Positions 36,960 to 46,302 of a stretch of 64,000 bases of DNA are shown here, piece after piece (position 1 is the stretch's first letter; each line of letters starts with the position of its first letter). The DNA is from Pedobacter cryoconitis (GTDB taxonomy: Bacteria > Bacteroidota > Bacteroidia > Sphingobacteriales > Sphingobacteriaceae), in assembly GCF_014207135.1 (NCBI RefSeq), contig NZ_JACHCC010000002.1:372001-436000 (forward strand), written 5' to 3'. The position numbers and the translations under genes are program-made. The notes under the pieces were generated by a model, which worked only from the letters and a program-made list of their open reading frames with translations, made no database searches and was not told the origin of the DNA.

Positions 36960-38169
36960 ATTTCTCCATGACCTGATAAGTACCTGCATCAAACTCCTGT
37001 TTAAATATATCATAGTCTATCATTGCTTTTTTTGAATAACTATGCGCATAATCGATCAGACTTTGGTGCCAGCTCTGGTTAGTTCCAAATTCAATCAGTT
37101 CATCTGCAATAGCCGAACCTTTCCTTCCCGAGCTCCTCAGATGTGATGAAGCTGTTAAAAATGCCATATCATCTATCACCTGATATACATCTCTGTACTG
37201 GTCCTGAATCAACTTGAATTTGATCTTATCCTCGTTTGGCTGCATCTCTTTCATGACATAGGAATCACCTCTGAAGTTCGTATGACTTAATAAAGCACAA
37301 GGCATATGCTGGCACATCTGTTGAACAAATACAACTCTTTCGGCATTACTTTCCCAATTTGGCTGTTTGACATCAATCATGGGTGAAAGTGCCGAGCCTA
37401 AAGCCTGTTTCATGTCTATGATAAGATATTTACCCCTTTTCTGCACACTTTCTAAAAGAAACATATAACGTTTAATACCTACGCTACCAGTACCAGCTAA
37501 CCGAAAAACGACATCCTTAACCTTGTAATTATAAGGACTGATACTATGATTGTTTATCCAGTCCGTTAGATGAAGTATTAATTCTTTACGTTCTTCCTTA
37601 TCTAATTCAAAATGTCTTTCATCAGTCAGAGACAATACCAGCTTTCGTTTTCTTACTTCTGTTCGCTTTTCCAGCAACCGGCTTTGTTTCCGTTTGCTGA
37701 CCGACTGCAGAAAAGTACTTATAATTCCCTTAGCTATTCGCGGTTCGATTGGCAGAGCTTTCGCTTTGACAAGGACAGCAGAATAATTTCTCAGGAATAC
37801 CTGAACCATATTCACTGCTTTAATTTCTTCCAGCTCCAGAAAGTCAAAACACAGAAAAATACTGGTCAGCATTCTTACCAGTTCCATGATAACTGGTGCA
37901 AGAATGGCTTCATCGAAGTCATTTAAATCAAAATACACCTGTCCGTCATCCGACTTATAACTTCCAAAATTTTCTACATGAAGATCTCCACAGATCCATC
38001 CTAAGGGCGATCCGGGAATTTCTTTCCAGGTTTTCAGATCCTGATAAAATAAGTCACAGGTGCCTCTGAAAAACCGAAAAGCATTTTCTGACATTGCTTT
38101 ATATTTAAGCTGCACCATTTCCTCTAATAAACCTTGATTGGAGGAAATAATTCTTTCGGATAAGGACAT
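36958..38169 (-). CDS. DUF2252-family protein
   Basis: This 403-aa soluble protein matches DUF2252 by FFRGTCDLFYQDL, GSPLGWICGDLHVENFGSY, YFDLNDFDEA and RLAGTGSVGIKRY. The HxxN-like DLHVENFG and DLNDFDEA blocks resemble the catalytic and metal sites of kinase-like APH folds, so a phosphotransferase-like role is possible but unproven. Its ATG overlaps the stop codon of the iron-permease-like gene upstream, so they are co-translated. Confidence 0.88.
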   Translation of the reverse strand: MSLSERIISSNQGLLEEMVQLKYKAMSENAFRFFRGTCDLFYQDLKTWKEIPGSPLGWICGDLHVENFGSYKSDDGQVYFDLNDFDEAILAPVIMELVRMLTSIFLCFDFLELEEIKAVNMVQVFLRNYSAVLVKAKALPIEPRIAKGIISTFLQSVSKRKQSRLLEKRTEVRKRKLVLSLTDERHFELDKEERKELILHLTDWINNHSISPYNYKVKDVVFRLAGTGSVGIKRYMFLLESVQKRGKYLIIDMKQALGSALSPMIDVKQPNWESNAERVVFVQQMCQHMPCALLSHTNFRGDSYVMKEMQPNEDKIKFKLIQDQYRDVYQVIDDMAFLTASSHLRSSGRKGSAIADELIEFGTNQSWHQSLIDYAHSYSKKAMIDYDIFKQEFDAGTYQVMEK

Positions 38170-38624
38170 TACAGATTTTCTTTTAGTCTGTTCCGTTGAA
38201 TTTCTAATTCCTTAATCCTGTCGATAGAGTGAGATTTATGAATATCATCATCCTTTTCGGCAGCAGAAGCCAGTTTCTCGTAAAATTTGTGAAGTAGGTC
38301 AAGCTCATCCTCAGTCAGGGCTTCTACATCAACCATGCGGTTACTTGTATAGCGCGAAGCAGCAATGAGTTCATTGAGCTTCAACTGTATAGCCTTACTC
38401 TCCTTATTCTGGGATTTTTGAATTAAAAACACCATTAAAAAAGTAACGATAGTAGTGCCCGTGTTTATAATGAGCTGCCAGGTTTCTGAATAATGAAATA
38501 CCGGTCCGGATATAGCCCAGATGATGATTACTAATGATGCCATCAAAAATGCTGAAACGCTTCCTGTCCAGCAGGTAATTTTATTTGCTATAATTTCGAA
38601 AGTAATCTTCTTTTTAGATTCCAT
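38169..38624 (-). CDS. Low-affinity iron permease-family membrane protein
   Basis: This 151-aa protein matches the low-affinity iron permease family (PF04120). Two spans at about 22-42 and 50-68 include FLMASLVIIIWAISGPVF and the WQLIINTGTTIVTFLMVFLI signature, followed by QNKESKAIQLKLNELI. A helical, charged tail follows. The family name comes from yeast Fet4 similarity; transport activity in bacteria is poorly proven. It sits between two genes that share its operon, close to a siderophore-type receptor. Confidence 0.88.
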   Translation of the reverse strand: MESKKKITFEIIANKITCWTGSVSAFLMASLVIIIWAISGPVFHYSETWQLIINTGTTIVTFLMVFLIQKSQNKESKAIQLKLNELIAASRYTSNRMVDVEALTEDELDLLHKFYEKLASAAEKDDDIHKSHSIDRIKELEIQRNRLKENL

Positions 38625-38656
38625 ATGATTTGAGCTTATTTGGAGCTAATAACCAT

Positions 38657-40381
38657 TCAGAGATCAAATGGTTTTATAGAATTCACAATTCTCAAAGACG
38701 CTTCCTCACAAAAATCAAGTCCTGAATAGTCGGGATTATATCCACCTATATAAGGTACGGCCATCATATAAATACGATCATTATATGCCCCATAGTGATC
38801 AAGGACCTGAAAATTATCATTGATGGCAATCCCGGGTACTTCCAGGTAATAAGTCCCGTCTGTTCCCTGAATAACTTTTTTCTCTTCCCTATCCATAACC
38901 CTTTTCCCATATTCCGCTGAACTGAATTTTAAGCGCGCCGGAGTAATGGTATTTTTTGATAACATACCTGCAAATGGAAAATCCTGATAAGATAAATGCG
39001 GCTGCCCCACACAATCAATAAATGTTTGATAATATACAGCCTGATCCTTCCCATTCTCATCTTTATAATAATAGGTAGCTCCTCCCCTGGATTCAGCTCT
39101 TACTTCACTTTGTGAGCCAACCGTCACCATTTCAAGTACACCAGCCTCATTTAAGGCCAGTAATTCTTCACAAGAGCTTTGAGGTAAATAAGCAATAACG
39201 ATAGAAATCAATGGAATTAAGGAGTCATGAAGCCTGCTCATATCTTCGGCAGACAAGTACTTTGCAGGATAATTCAGGGCAAAACTTAATACACCAAGCA
39301 TCTCTTTCCAGTAGACAGATTCTTGTCTTTTTATTGATTTCTCAGCTTCAATGTATTCAGCTTTTAGGAGTTGAAAGGGGTCTAAACGTTCCCTTAGCTC
39401 CATCATTTCGTCGACAAACTCTTCTACTGACAGTGCTTTAATACGCTCATAAAACTGAGGGTCCTTCTCCTGGAATATATCCTTAAAATTCTTTTCAAAT
39501 ATATAATCAAGTGATAAGAATCCGTTGTTCTGTGCAATGTGAGCAGCCAGCTCTTCTTCGGTTAGCAGAGAATCATTGGAAAGATGAGAATCTTCCAGAT
39601 GAAATCTTACACCAGGGAGCATCCCGTTTCTGGAATGCAGTATAATCCTGAATTCCGGACTACCCGCAGCGCGTGTATAAGTCATTGTTCCATCTTCGGT
39701 TCTGGTCAAAGATCCGTTATGTCTTGCAATCGTCCGGATCGCATCTATGGCTGTTAAAGAAGAACCTCTGATGGCTACCGGATGATTAAGCCCAAGCCTG
39801 AGTTTGGCAGGTGGATAAGGTGTATCATAATAGCCGGGTACTTTTCCTTCATACTGTAATGGCCAGCTGTGCCCCGTACTCATGATTACATGATCGAATT
39901 TAAGTGTTTCATCTCTGTTGATCTCCACCCAAACCTGATTATGCTCAGGCTGATCTGTAATATCTGTAACTGTTGTATTTAAGTGTAAGATTGTATGTAA
40001 TCCCTTTTTCCGGGCTTTTTTCAACAGCAGATCAAATTGCGCAGTCAGGTATTCACCAAAAAACAATCTTGGCAAGACCTTGTATTCATTAAACTGATCG
40101 GGATTGATCTGATAGCGTTGTAAAAGGTCTCCAGGGGCAGTTTGCACCCATTCTTCAATCGAAGTAACTATCATCGGTATCTCATTATCAGAGACGTTTG
40201 TGATATGTTCATCATTTGCTCCCTGATGACTATAGGGCATACCCGAACCTATTTGAGATTTTCTTTCAAAAATCTCAATTTCAAAATCTTTGTTATCCTG
40301 TTCTACAAACCTTTTAAATAAAAATAACCCACTTGGCCCAGCACCAAGTATGGCAATGCGTTTTTTTGATTTCCCGGCCAT
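38657..40381 (-). CDS. FAD/NAD(P)-binding protein (YdhS-like)
   Basis: This 574-aa protein starts with a dinucleotide-binding loop (IAILGAGPSGLFLFKRF), then IEIFERKSQIGSGMPYSHQGA and the STGHSWPLQY block, as in FAD/NAD(P)-binding proteins of the YdhS type that may act as N-hydroxylating or dehydrogenating enzymes. A second Rossmann-like region (VAIRGSSLTAIDAIRTIARH) is present. There is no signal peptide. It leads the three-gene set with the iron-permease-like and DUF2252 genes. The reaction is unknown. Confidence 0.85.
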   Translation of the reverse strand: MAGKSKKRIAILGAGPSGLFLFKRFVEQDNKDFEIEIFERKSQIGSGMPYSHQGANDEHITNVSDNEIPMIVTSIEEWVQTAPGDLLQRYQINPDQFNEYKVLPRLFFGEYLTAQFDLLLKKARKKGLHTILHLNTTVTDITDQPEHNQVWVEINRDETLKFDHVIMSTGHSWPLQYEGKVPGYYDTPYPPAKLRLGLNHPVAIRGSSLTAIDAIRTIARHNGSLTRTEDGTMTYTRAAGSPEFRIILHSRNGMLPGVRFHLEDSHLSNDSLLTEEELAAHIAQNNGFLSLDYIFEKNFKDIFQEKDPQFYERIKALSVEEFVDEMMELRERLDPFQLLKAEYIEAEKSIKRQESVYWKEMLGVLSFALNYPAKYLSAEDMSRLHDSLIPLISIVIAYLPQSSCEELLALNEAGVLEMVTVGSQSEVRAESRGGATYYYKDENGKDQAVYYQTFIDCVGQPHLSYQDFPFAGMLSKNTITPARLKFSSAEYGKRVMDREEKKVIQGTDGTYYLEVPGIAINDNFQVLDHYGAYNDRIYMMAVPYIGGYNPDYSGLDFCEEASLRIVNSIKPFDL

Positions 40382-40449
40382 CCTTAAATTGAAAATATCA
40401 CCTACAACACAAAAAACACACCTACTGTTTTGTAATAACTGTTAAACAA

Positions 40450-40479
40450 AAAAGGGAGGTCTTGTATTCCCTCCCTTTT
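40450..40479 (-). terminator. Terminator of the PNGase F-like gene
   Basis: AAAAGGGAGG (40450-40459) pairs with CCTCCCTTTT (40470-40479); a U-run follows in the leftward transcript, seven bp after the stop. Confidence 0.8.
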
Positions 40480-40486
40480 AATTCCA

Positions 40487-41617
40487 TTATTTCTCTCCCT
40501 GAAGATAGACAGATAGCGGTATATATCCTTGTTTATCTTTGAATACGGCATCAGGAACTTCTATTTTAAAAGTATGACTACCTGCAGTCAGGTCTCCCAG
40601 GCTAATCACGCGGATTGGGATCGCATCTCCAGGACACCAGTTACTAAATGATGCCCATTGCGCAGTTGTTTTAGGTGTAGATCCATAAATGCCATTACCC
40701 TGTGTGTTGACAGGGCGATAAGGCTCACATGATTTACCACCTGGTTTATAAGTTAGTTTCAAGGTATTATCAAAATAGACAAAATGATCACGTCTGTTAT
40801 ACTCCTCTCCTCCGGCATTAGCCCCATGATTGGAAGTGATCAGATATAATTTGGCAGCTTTAACTGCTGTGGCTAAATTAACGGTGATAGATTTTACAGT
40901 TTTACCCGCTACATCTGTATTATCATAATTATTGATGCTCTGATTGAAAGACATTGGCTCCAGACTCACAGCAGGATTAACAGTAACAGAGCCAGTAGTG
41001 CTGATTAAATCAAGTGTTCCAAAAAAAACATCGTTTCTACCGGCACATCCGGCAATTTCCTTATTGGCAGCATAAGGAACACCAAATACGCTTAACTCCA
41101 GATAAAGGTCATAAGCAGCATTGACAGCAGGATCTTTTAGAATGGCAGCTAAATTATCTACACTGAATAAATAAGGAACTTCATCCGGTTTTTTATTTTT
41201 ATTCATAAACGGAGTTATAAAACGGCCTATTTCCAGATGTTTGGCATCGCCATCGCTATAAACAGCATCTTTCTTAACCAGGGCTAAGCCTGCATAGCCA
41301 ATCCGGTCATAATTATCGCAGGATGCTTTAATAGTAACTTTTAGCTGTAAACCATTACCAATACTTTCTAACTGTGTTGTGGTTAGTTTTTTCACATATT
41401 TGGCATTATTCACTCTGATTACACCTTCGGGAACTGGCTCAGAAACCGTTGCGGCATAACCATCATAAAATAAAATCTGGTCAAAAACACGGAGAGTTCC
41501 TCCCGTTGTTAAGGCATTAGTTTCAGTACTTTTCCCACTGGCAGGGATCATTTCGCTTCGCTTACAAGAGGTTAACAGCGCAGAAGCACATAAAAGGGCA
41601 AATAATAAGTTTTTCAT
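40487..41617 (-). CDS. PNGase F-like lipoprotein (peptide-N-glycosidase, both domains)
   Basis: This 376-aa lipoprotein (lipobox ALLTSC then KRSE) matches peptide:N-glycosidase F, which cuts whole N-glycans from asparagine. The size (F. meningosepticum PNGase F precursor is about 354 aa) fits two beta-sandwich domains. The C-terminal domain has typical blocks: KLYLITSNHGANAGGEEYN, DHFVYFDN and SNWCPGDAIPIRV. Catalytic acids in the N-terminal domain could not be placed by eye. It would act at the cell surface on eukaryotic glycoproteins. The gene stands alone between two terminators. Confidence 0.82.
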   Translation of the reverse strand: MKNLLFALLCASALLTSCKRSEMIPASGKSTETNALTTGGTLRVFDQILFYDGYAATVSEPVPEGVIRVNNAKYVKKLTTTQLESIGNGLQLKVTIKASCDNYDRIGYAGLALVKKDAVYSDGDAKHLEIGRFITPFMNKNKKPDEVPYLFSVDNLAAILKDPAVNAAYDLYLELSVFGVPYAANKEIAGCAGRNDVFFGTLDLISTTGSVTVNPAVSLEPMSFNQSINNYDNTDVAGKTVKSITVNLATAVKAAKLYLITSNHGANAGGEEYNRRDHFVYFDNTLKLTYKPGGKSCEPYRPVNTQGNGIYGSTPKTTAQWASFSNWCPGDAIPIRVISLGDLTAGSHTFKIEVPDAVFKDKQGYIPLSVYLQGEK

Positions 41618-41849
41618 AGAGATTTATTTTTGATTAGGTGATTAGGCGGCAGTAAATTGTAACTACAAGGCTTATTTATTTGTATAATTAATTATTATAC
41701 ATAACAATTACACAAAATTTATAATAGAATTAAATTTTATTACACCAATAGACGTTTTGTCGTGGTAACATCGGAAAAACCATGACCACTGAAATTATTT
41801 TTGGCTCGATTATTAATATTAGCTATCTTATCATTAAACTCATAAACTT

Positions 41850-42266
41850 ATGAAAACAACAAAATTCTTACTTACGACCGCTGTGATGGTTATCTCATTT
41901 GCATCATTCAGTTACGCTCAAACTGCGCCAAAAGTAGTTGGAGGAGACAGAGATAAACACGGTTGTATAGGCTCGGCAGGTTATACATTTTCGGTATTGA
42001 AAAACGACTGCGTCAGGCTGTTTGAACAAAAAATACAACTAAAGGAAGTTGATCCAAAAGGATCTTCTACATCAAATACAGCCGTTATTCTAAGTGAGAA
42101 TAATAAAAAAGCTGAAGTTTTTCTACCTTCTTCAAAATCCAGCACGATATTATCTGCAACCAGACTCGGAAAAAGAGCCACCTGGAAAAAAGGAGACCTG
42201 ACCTTACTTAAAAGTGAAAAAGGTTATATCCTGAAAAGAGCAAACAAGGTTATCTTCAGTTCATAA
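41850..42266 (+). CDS. Small exported protein with a Cys-containing HGC...AGY motif
   Basis: This 138-aa protein has a signal peptide (about 1-23, FSYAQ). After it comes DRDKHGCIGSAGYTFSVLKN and DCVRLFEQKIQL. Similar HGC(x3)AGY(x8)C cores recur in small exported Bacteroidota proteins, with the two cysteines likely bonded. The rest is beta-rich (TAVILSENNKKAEVFLPSS) and ends with IFSS. Function unknown. A strong hairpin terminator follows. Confidence 0.75.
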   Translation: MKTTKFLLTTAVMVISFASFSYAQTAPKVVGGDRDKHGCIGSAGYTFSVLKNDCVRLFEQKIQLKEVDPKGSSTSNTAVILSENNKKAEVFLPSSKSSTILSATRLGKRATWKKGDLTLLKSEKGYILKRANKVIFSS

Positions 42267-42269
42267 TTC

Positions 42270-42305
42270 AAAAGGGTTACAAATCATAATTTTGTAACCC
42301 TTTTT
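42270..42305 (+). terminator. Terminator after the small exported protein gene
   Basis: AAAAGGGTTACAAA (42270-42283) pairs with TTTGTAACCCTTTT (42291-42304) and a T run follows. It also lies seven bp from the convergent S41 gene's stop and may serve both. Confidence 0.85.
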
Positions 42306-42311
42306 GATTAA

Positions 42312-43517
42312 TTAAGGTGTAAAAAGGCTGGTTGCTTTTTCGAGTTGTTTATCTGTATAAGCCGCAACACCAGACTGATCGTAGGGTACCAGAATATCAG
42401 GCGGAAAGCCCAACCCTTCGTATATCTGGTTATCCTTAAATTTAAAGACAGCAGAGGCTGTTTTGATCACAGCAAAGTCCCCGATAGTAAAAGAGCCTCC
42501 GTTCAGATCAGCTTCGGCAGTCAGCGAACCATTTGCCCCATAAGTTCTTTCTCCAATAACAGTTGTATTAGGCATCGCTTTGAGCGCCATCGTGGTTAAT
42601 TCTGCCATACTGATAGAATACATATTCACCAGAACAACTATCTTTCCGGTATATGGCTTACTTCCAGCCACTGGCGTTACCAATGCCGGCATCCATGAGG
42701 TGTAGTCTAATGGATTGTTATTGCTCTTGTAACGCGATGACCCATATTGCAGCGGGGTATTGATGAACCGCCCGCTAAAGAAATTAAGGTCTTGTAAATC
42801 TCCTCCGGTATTGTCTCTGAGATCAATAATAACACCTGCCGTATTGTTATTTTTGATGCTATTGAAAACAAAATTCAATAAAGTAGTCATCCTGGTATTA
42901 TCACTGTTAAACGCCCTGTAAACAGAAAATGCATTTAAACGGAAGTAAAGGATATTGTGATGAATAGTACCTGCAATATACCGCAGTGAATGTTCGGGGT
43001 CAGTGTTATAAGCAGCATCATAATAAGGCTGATCCAGATAACGCTGTGCAACCTGATCAAAGTAATCAGCTGGATAAGGTGAATGATAATCTGGTCTTTG
43101 TTTTAACCGGATATCGGCAGGGATCATGATAGAATCAGCTAAAAGCGGATCGTTGAATTGCAAAGTGTAGTGAGAGTCCTTCAGACCTGCGGTCATCTGT
43201 CTTAAATAATGTGCAGCTTTTAACCGGTCTGCCGGATCACTGAATTGAAGTTTAGCAAAAGCAGGAGAAAAAACACGGTACATCTCATTCCAGTTCGTGC
43301 TGTCTATATCCCACATCACGTAATTGCGGTTCATTCCATTCCAGAAAGCATCGAAGATCTCCTTGAAGTCTTTTCCAGCTACACCTGAAGGATTAATTTC
43401 AGGAGCCAGCTCTTTACGGCATGCCACTGTTAACGGCAGAACAATAATAAGCAGTACCTTCAAAAAATAAATCTTCCGGGATTTATAGCTCCCTTTTATT
43501 GTCCGTTTATCAATCAT
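42312..43517 (-). CDS. S41-family peptidase lipoprotein (tail-specific protease type)
   Basis: This 401-aa lipoprotein (lipobox LTVAC then RKELAPE) carries the S41 core. The strand IDLRDNTGGD is the family hallmark, and VNMYSISMAELTTMALKA holds the catalytic Ser region (SMAE). The Lys region is GANGSLTAEADLNGG. There is no PDZ domain, as in many Bacteroidota exported S41 proteins. The start overlaps the PorT-like gene's end by eight bp, so the two form an operon. Confidence 0.88.
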   Translation of the reverse strand: MIDKRTIKGSYKSRKIYFLKVLLIIVLPLTVACRKELAPEINPSGVAGKDFKEIFDAFWNGMNRNYVMWDIDSTNWNEMYRVFSPAFAKLQFSDPADRLKAAHYLRQMTAGLKDSHYTLQFNDPLLADSIMIPADIRLKQRPDYHSPYPADYFDQVAQRYLDQPYYDAAYNTDPEHSLRYIAGTIHHNILYFRLNAFSVYRAFNSDNTRMTTLLNFVFNSIKNNNTAGVIIDLRDNTGGDLQDLNFFSGRFINTPLQYGSSRYKSNNNPLDYTSWMPALVTPVAGSKPYTGKIVVLVNMYSISMAELTTMALKAMPNTTVIGERTYGANGSLTAEADLNGGSFTIGDFAVIKTASAVFKFKDNQIYEGLGFPPDILVPYDQSGVAAYTDKQLEKATSLFTP

Positions 43518-44274
43518 ACTGCCATCTGTGTTTTTTATGATGTTGACCAGTCCTGAATAACAAACCTGCCGAAATAACGACAGTTTGATTAAACCGCTGT
43601 TCCTGGTTAATTGTATAGTTTTTTCCCTGATCCGTTAAAGAATAATAATAGCGGGCAGTCATAAAATAAGCAAACTGCCTGGACAGCGTATATTGAAAGT
43701 CCAGTCCTGCTACCCATCCAAACTCCCATCTGTTATCTAGTTTATTGTCAAAATGATAAGTTTCATCGTAAGAAAAGGGTTTGATATTCTGGAATACGTT
43801 GGTATAATCCCCGTCCTGCGTACTCAGATCCGAGAGATTGGGAATTACTCCCTTTTTTCTGCTGTGCGCCCAATAGGCCGAATAACCACCGGCGCTAATC
43901 CCGCCCAGCATTCTTTGATTACTTAGTGAAAAAGTAGCCAGCATAGGTAACTGAATATAATTGTTATAGGTTGCCTGATATACACCCTGATAATAATCAT
44001 TACGCACGATTTTATAATTTTTACCAATGAATGAAGGCTCCACTCCTATGGTGACATATTTATTGACAGGATACCGGACAACCATCCCTGCTGTAAAACC
44101 GTCTACCTTGGTATAATCTGTATTAGACCTGTAACCGCGATTACTGATCAGGGAATTTCTGCTGATACCGGCATTTATACCAACATTCAACTGCGCTTTC
44201 ATCAATAGCGGGTTGATTAGTAAAACACTCAGCAATCCGGCCACCCGGTAAATATTTGTAAAGTTTTTTTTCAA
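43510..44274 (-). CDS. Outer-membrane beta-barrel protein (PorT-like)
   Basis: This 254-aa protein has a signal peptide (about 1-27, LMKAQ) and then a beta-barrel of the PorT/OmpX-like group (LNVGINAGISRNSL, YVTIGVEPSFIGKNY, WVAGLDFQYTLSRQF). The C-terminal strand VVISAGLLFRTG is followed by a polar tail. It precedes the S41 peptidase in the same transcript. Its role is not known; it does not look like a full porin. Confidence 0.85.
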   Translation of the reverse strand: MKKNFTNIYRVAGLLSVLLINPLLMKAQLNVGINAGISRNSLISNRGYRSNTDYTKVDGFTAGMVVRYPVNKYVTIGVEPSFIGKNYKIVRNDYYQGVYQATYNNYIQLPMLATFSLSNQRMLGGISAGGYSAYWAHSRKKGVIPNLSDLSTQDGDYTNVFQNIKPFSYDETYHFDNKLDNRWEFGWVAGLDFQYTLSRQFAYFMTARYYYSLTDQGKNYTINQEQRFNQTVVISAGLLFRTGQHHKKHRWQYD

Positions 44275-44310
44275 TATAGAAGTTTATGAATTCAAAAAAG
44301 CCGGTTAATA

Positions 44311-44344
44311 TATAAACCCCGACAGTTTAACATCGGGGTTTATA
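44311..44344 (-). terminator. Terminator of the M57-like peptidase gene
   Basis: TATAAACCCCGA (44311-44322) pairs perfectly with TCGGGGTTTATA (44333-44344) around a 10-nt loop, between the M57-like stop at 44396 and the barrel gene. Confidence 0.75.
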
Positions 44345-44395
44345 ATTTAGATAAAATATCTGTTCATATAGGTAGATGAACGATCATTCTATTTT

Positions 44396-45580
44396 TTAGT
44401 TAGTACTCAGTTTTTTAACCGCAGTTACTACCTGTTGTAAAGTCTGCCCGGCAGCCGTAACTGTTCCGTTCACACTTAGTGATTGTTTAATCAGTGCAGT
44501 CTGTTTTGCATTGCCATACAGACCAAATAATGCAATATTATCATATGGACTGTAAACAAGATTACCTTGACTGCCTGTAACTGCCAGCATAATCGAAGCA
44601 GGGTCTGTAGTTGTGGTAGATCCATAAGTTGGCGTCAATGGCGTACCATAGATATGTGTTGCCTGCGCATCTGTACCTGTCTGGTCGCCTTCATTTACAT
44701 AACCAGAAGCAGCCACCTGATTTTTCAATGATTTCTGATTAGCAGCAGTCTGTGCATCCCATGTACCAGCTCCATATTGTCCGTCAACCAGATTTTTTGT
44801 GATACTGGTCAGGATGATGTCCTGATTGGCCACACTGGTACTGTATCCACCTGATTTGAGTGTAGAGTATATTCTATTTTTGTAATCGGTATGTCTAAGA
44901 CCAATTGCATGTCCGAATTCATGGTTCAAGATACTTGAGATGAATGCTCTGCTGGCAGTAGTATAACCAGCATCAGGGTTACTGTTCAGTGAAACGTGTT
45001 TACCTGGATTTCCGCTGGCATCAACAAACGAACCATCCTGGCCTAATGTAACCGAACCATTTGCATCAGCTCCTCCCAAATCAGAGAAAGAAGTGATAAT
45101 GTCTGCGGTTAAGGTGTCGGTTACCTTTACAAATTTCAAAGGCAATTTCAGGTTGTTCAGTGCTACTACTGTTGAATCGAAAGCTTCACTGAATTTAGCA
45201 GTATTCGATGCATCATATAGTGCTAAATTAATTGTTCTTGTACCCCCGGTAACTGTTATTGGATACCTTGTAGAGTATTGACCCTGTTGTTTGGATAAAG
45301 CGGTAAAGCTGGCATCAAGGTTCTTTTTGGTAATCCTGATGTCTCCCTCTACCAGATAGCCATCACGCGTTACGACTACACTCAGTGGATCAAATCCGAG
45401 TGTCTTGATCTTTTTCATATCAGCGAGTACATTATCCAGAGATACATTGCCGGGGGCAGTTTTCGCTGAAGGATCTGTGGCCACTGATTCACTTTTTTTA
45501 CAGCCCGTGAAGGTCATAAAAAACGTTGCTCCTACTACAGTAAGGAGATAAAACACTTTTTTGTTTGTTGCTTTTTTCAT
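44396..45580 (-). CDS. M57-like zinc metalloprotease lipoprotein
   Basis: This 394-aa lipoprotein (lipobox FMTFTGC then KKSES) has the full metzincin-type zinc site HEFGHAIGLRH (HExxHxxGxxH), preceded by SRAFISSILN. This is the pattern of the dual-action M57 group and related bacterial proteases. An active-site glutamate and three histidines are present. The N-terminal domain (about 30-150) is of a form usual in these proteins. It would digest proteins at the cell surface. It is alone between two terminators. Confidence 0.88.
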   Translation of the reverse strand: MKKATNKKVFYLLTVVGATFFMTFTGCKKSESVATDPSAKTAPGNVSLDNVLADMKKIKTLGFDPLSVVVTRDGYLVEGDIRITKKNLDASFTALSKQQGQYSTRYPITVTGGTRTINLALYDASNTAKFSEAFDSTVVALNNLKLPLKFVKVTDTLTADIITSFSDLGGADANGSVTLGQDGSFVDASGNPGKHVSLNSNPDAGYTTASRAFISSILNHEFGHAIGLRHTDYKNRIYSTLKSGGYSTSVANQDIILTSITKNLVDGQYGAGTWDAQTAANQKSLKNQVAASGYVNEGDQTGTDAQATHIYGTPLTPTYGSTTTTDPASIMLAVTGSQGNLVYSPYDNIALFGLYGNAKQTALIKQSLSVNGTVTAAGQTLQQVVTAVKKLSTN

Positions 45581-45731
45581 TTTATTTAGATATAGGTTGA
45601 TATCGCTAATATATATGTAGTAAAGCTAAAACGATTAAATATTACGTGAATGACTATATAATCTAGGTATATGGCAGTATTTAACCTGTTTGTAAACAAA
45701 TCATGTTACCATTTACAGTTTTCTAACAAAA

Positions 45732-45754
45732 AAAGACAGCAATTTGCTGTCTTT
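45732..45754 (-). terminator. Terminator of the small lipoprotein gene
   Basis: AAAGACAGC pairs with GCTGTCTTT around a short loop, followed in the leftward transcript by a T7 run. It lies 57 bp after the stop at 45811. Confidence 0.75.
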
Positions 45755-45810
45755 CAATATTGTATTAACTTTTGAAGTTTAATAAAAGTATCTGAGCAAT
45801 GATCGGTTTG

Positions 45811-46161
45811 CTAGTTTTTATATTTAATTGCTTCCGATTTAACTGATTCCGATGTGATGAAATTGGGTGGGTCGCCTCCACCAGTAAAATCTACGTTAGT
45901 GAAAATGATACCATCAGCACCAATTTCTTTTGCTTTTTTTACAGTCGTTCGCTTTGCAGCCTCTACATTGGTATTGACAGAGGTAATGAGGTGTCCGATC
46001 ACTTTGTAATCCTGCTTAATATCTTTGGCCGCATAAAAAACGTCTAACTTGCTCGTTGCAGGCAATGTCTCACCGATGTAAGAAGTGGCCAGGGAAGCAC
46101 ATGAGCTCAATAGAACCGCAACTATTATCACGATTAAAGACCTGATTTTGAACGCTTTCAT
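45811..46161 (-). CDS. Small lipoprotein of unknown function
   Basis: This 116-aa lipoprotein (lipobox LLSSC then ASLA) has an alpha/beta pattern (LDVFYAAKDIKQDYKVIGHL, VEAAKRTTVKKAKEIGADGII). This resembles a small YbjQ-like or DUF4156-like envelope lipoprotein, but the match is not certain. It has its own terminator. No linked gene suggests a role. Confidence 0.7.
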   Translation of the reverse strand: MKAFKIRSLIVIIVAVLLSSCASLATSYIGETLPATSKLDVFYAAKDIKQDYKVIGHLITSVNTNVEAAKRTTVKKAKEIGADGIIFTNVDFTGGGDPPNFITSESVKSEAIKYKN

Positions 46162-46302
46162 ATAGATAATTAAACTTTATTAAATATAAAGATTATTCCA
46201 TGATGCACCAATCAAACGCTGAAATGTAATACCATATTTACATCTGATGCGTTTAAAGCATCCTGATATTTCGATTGCCATTTTTGATTTTCCATTTGGT
46301 GT

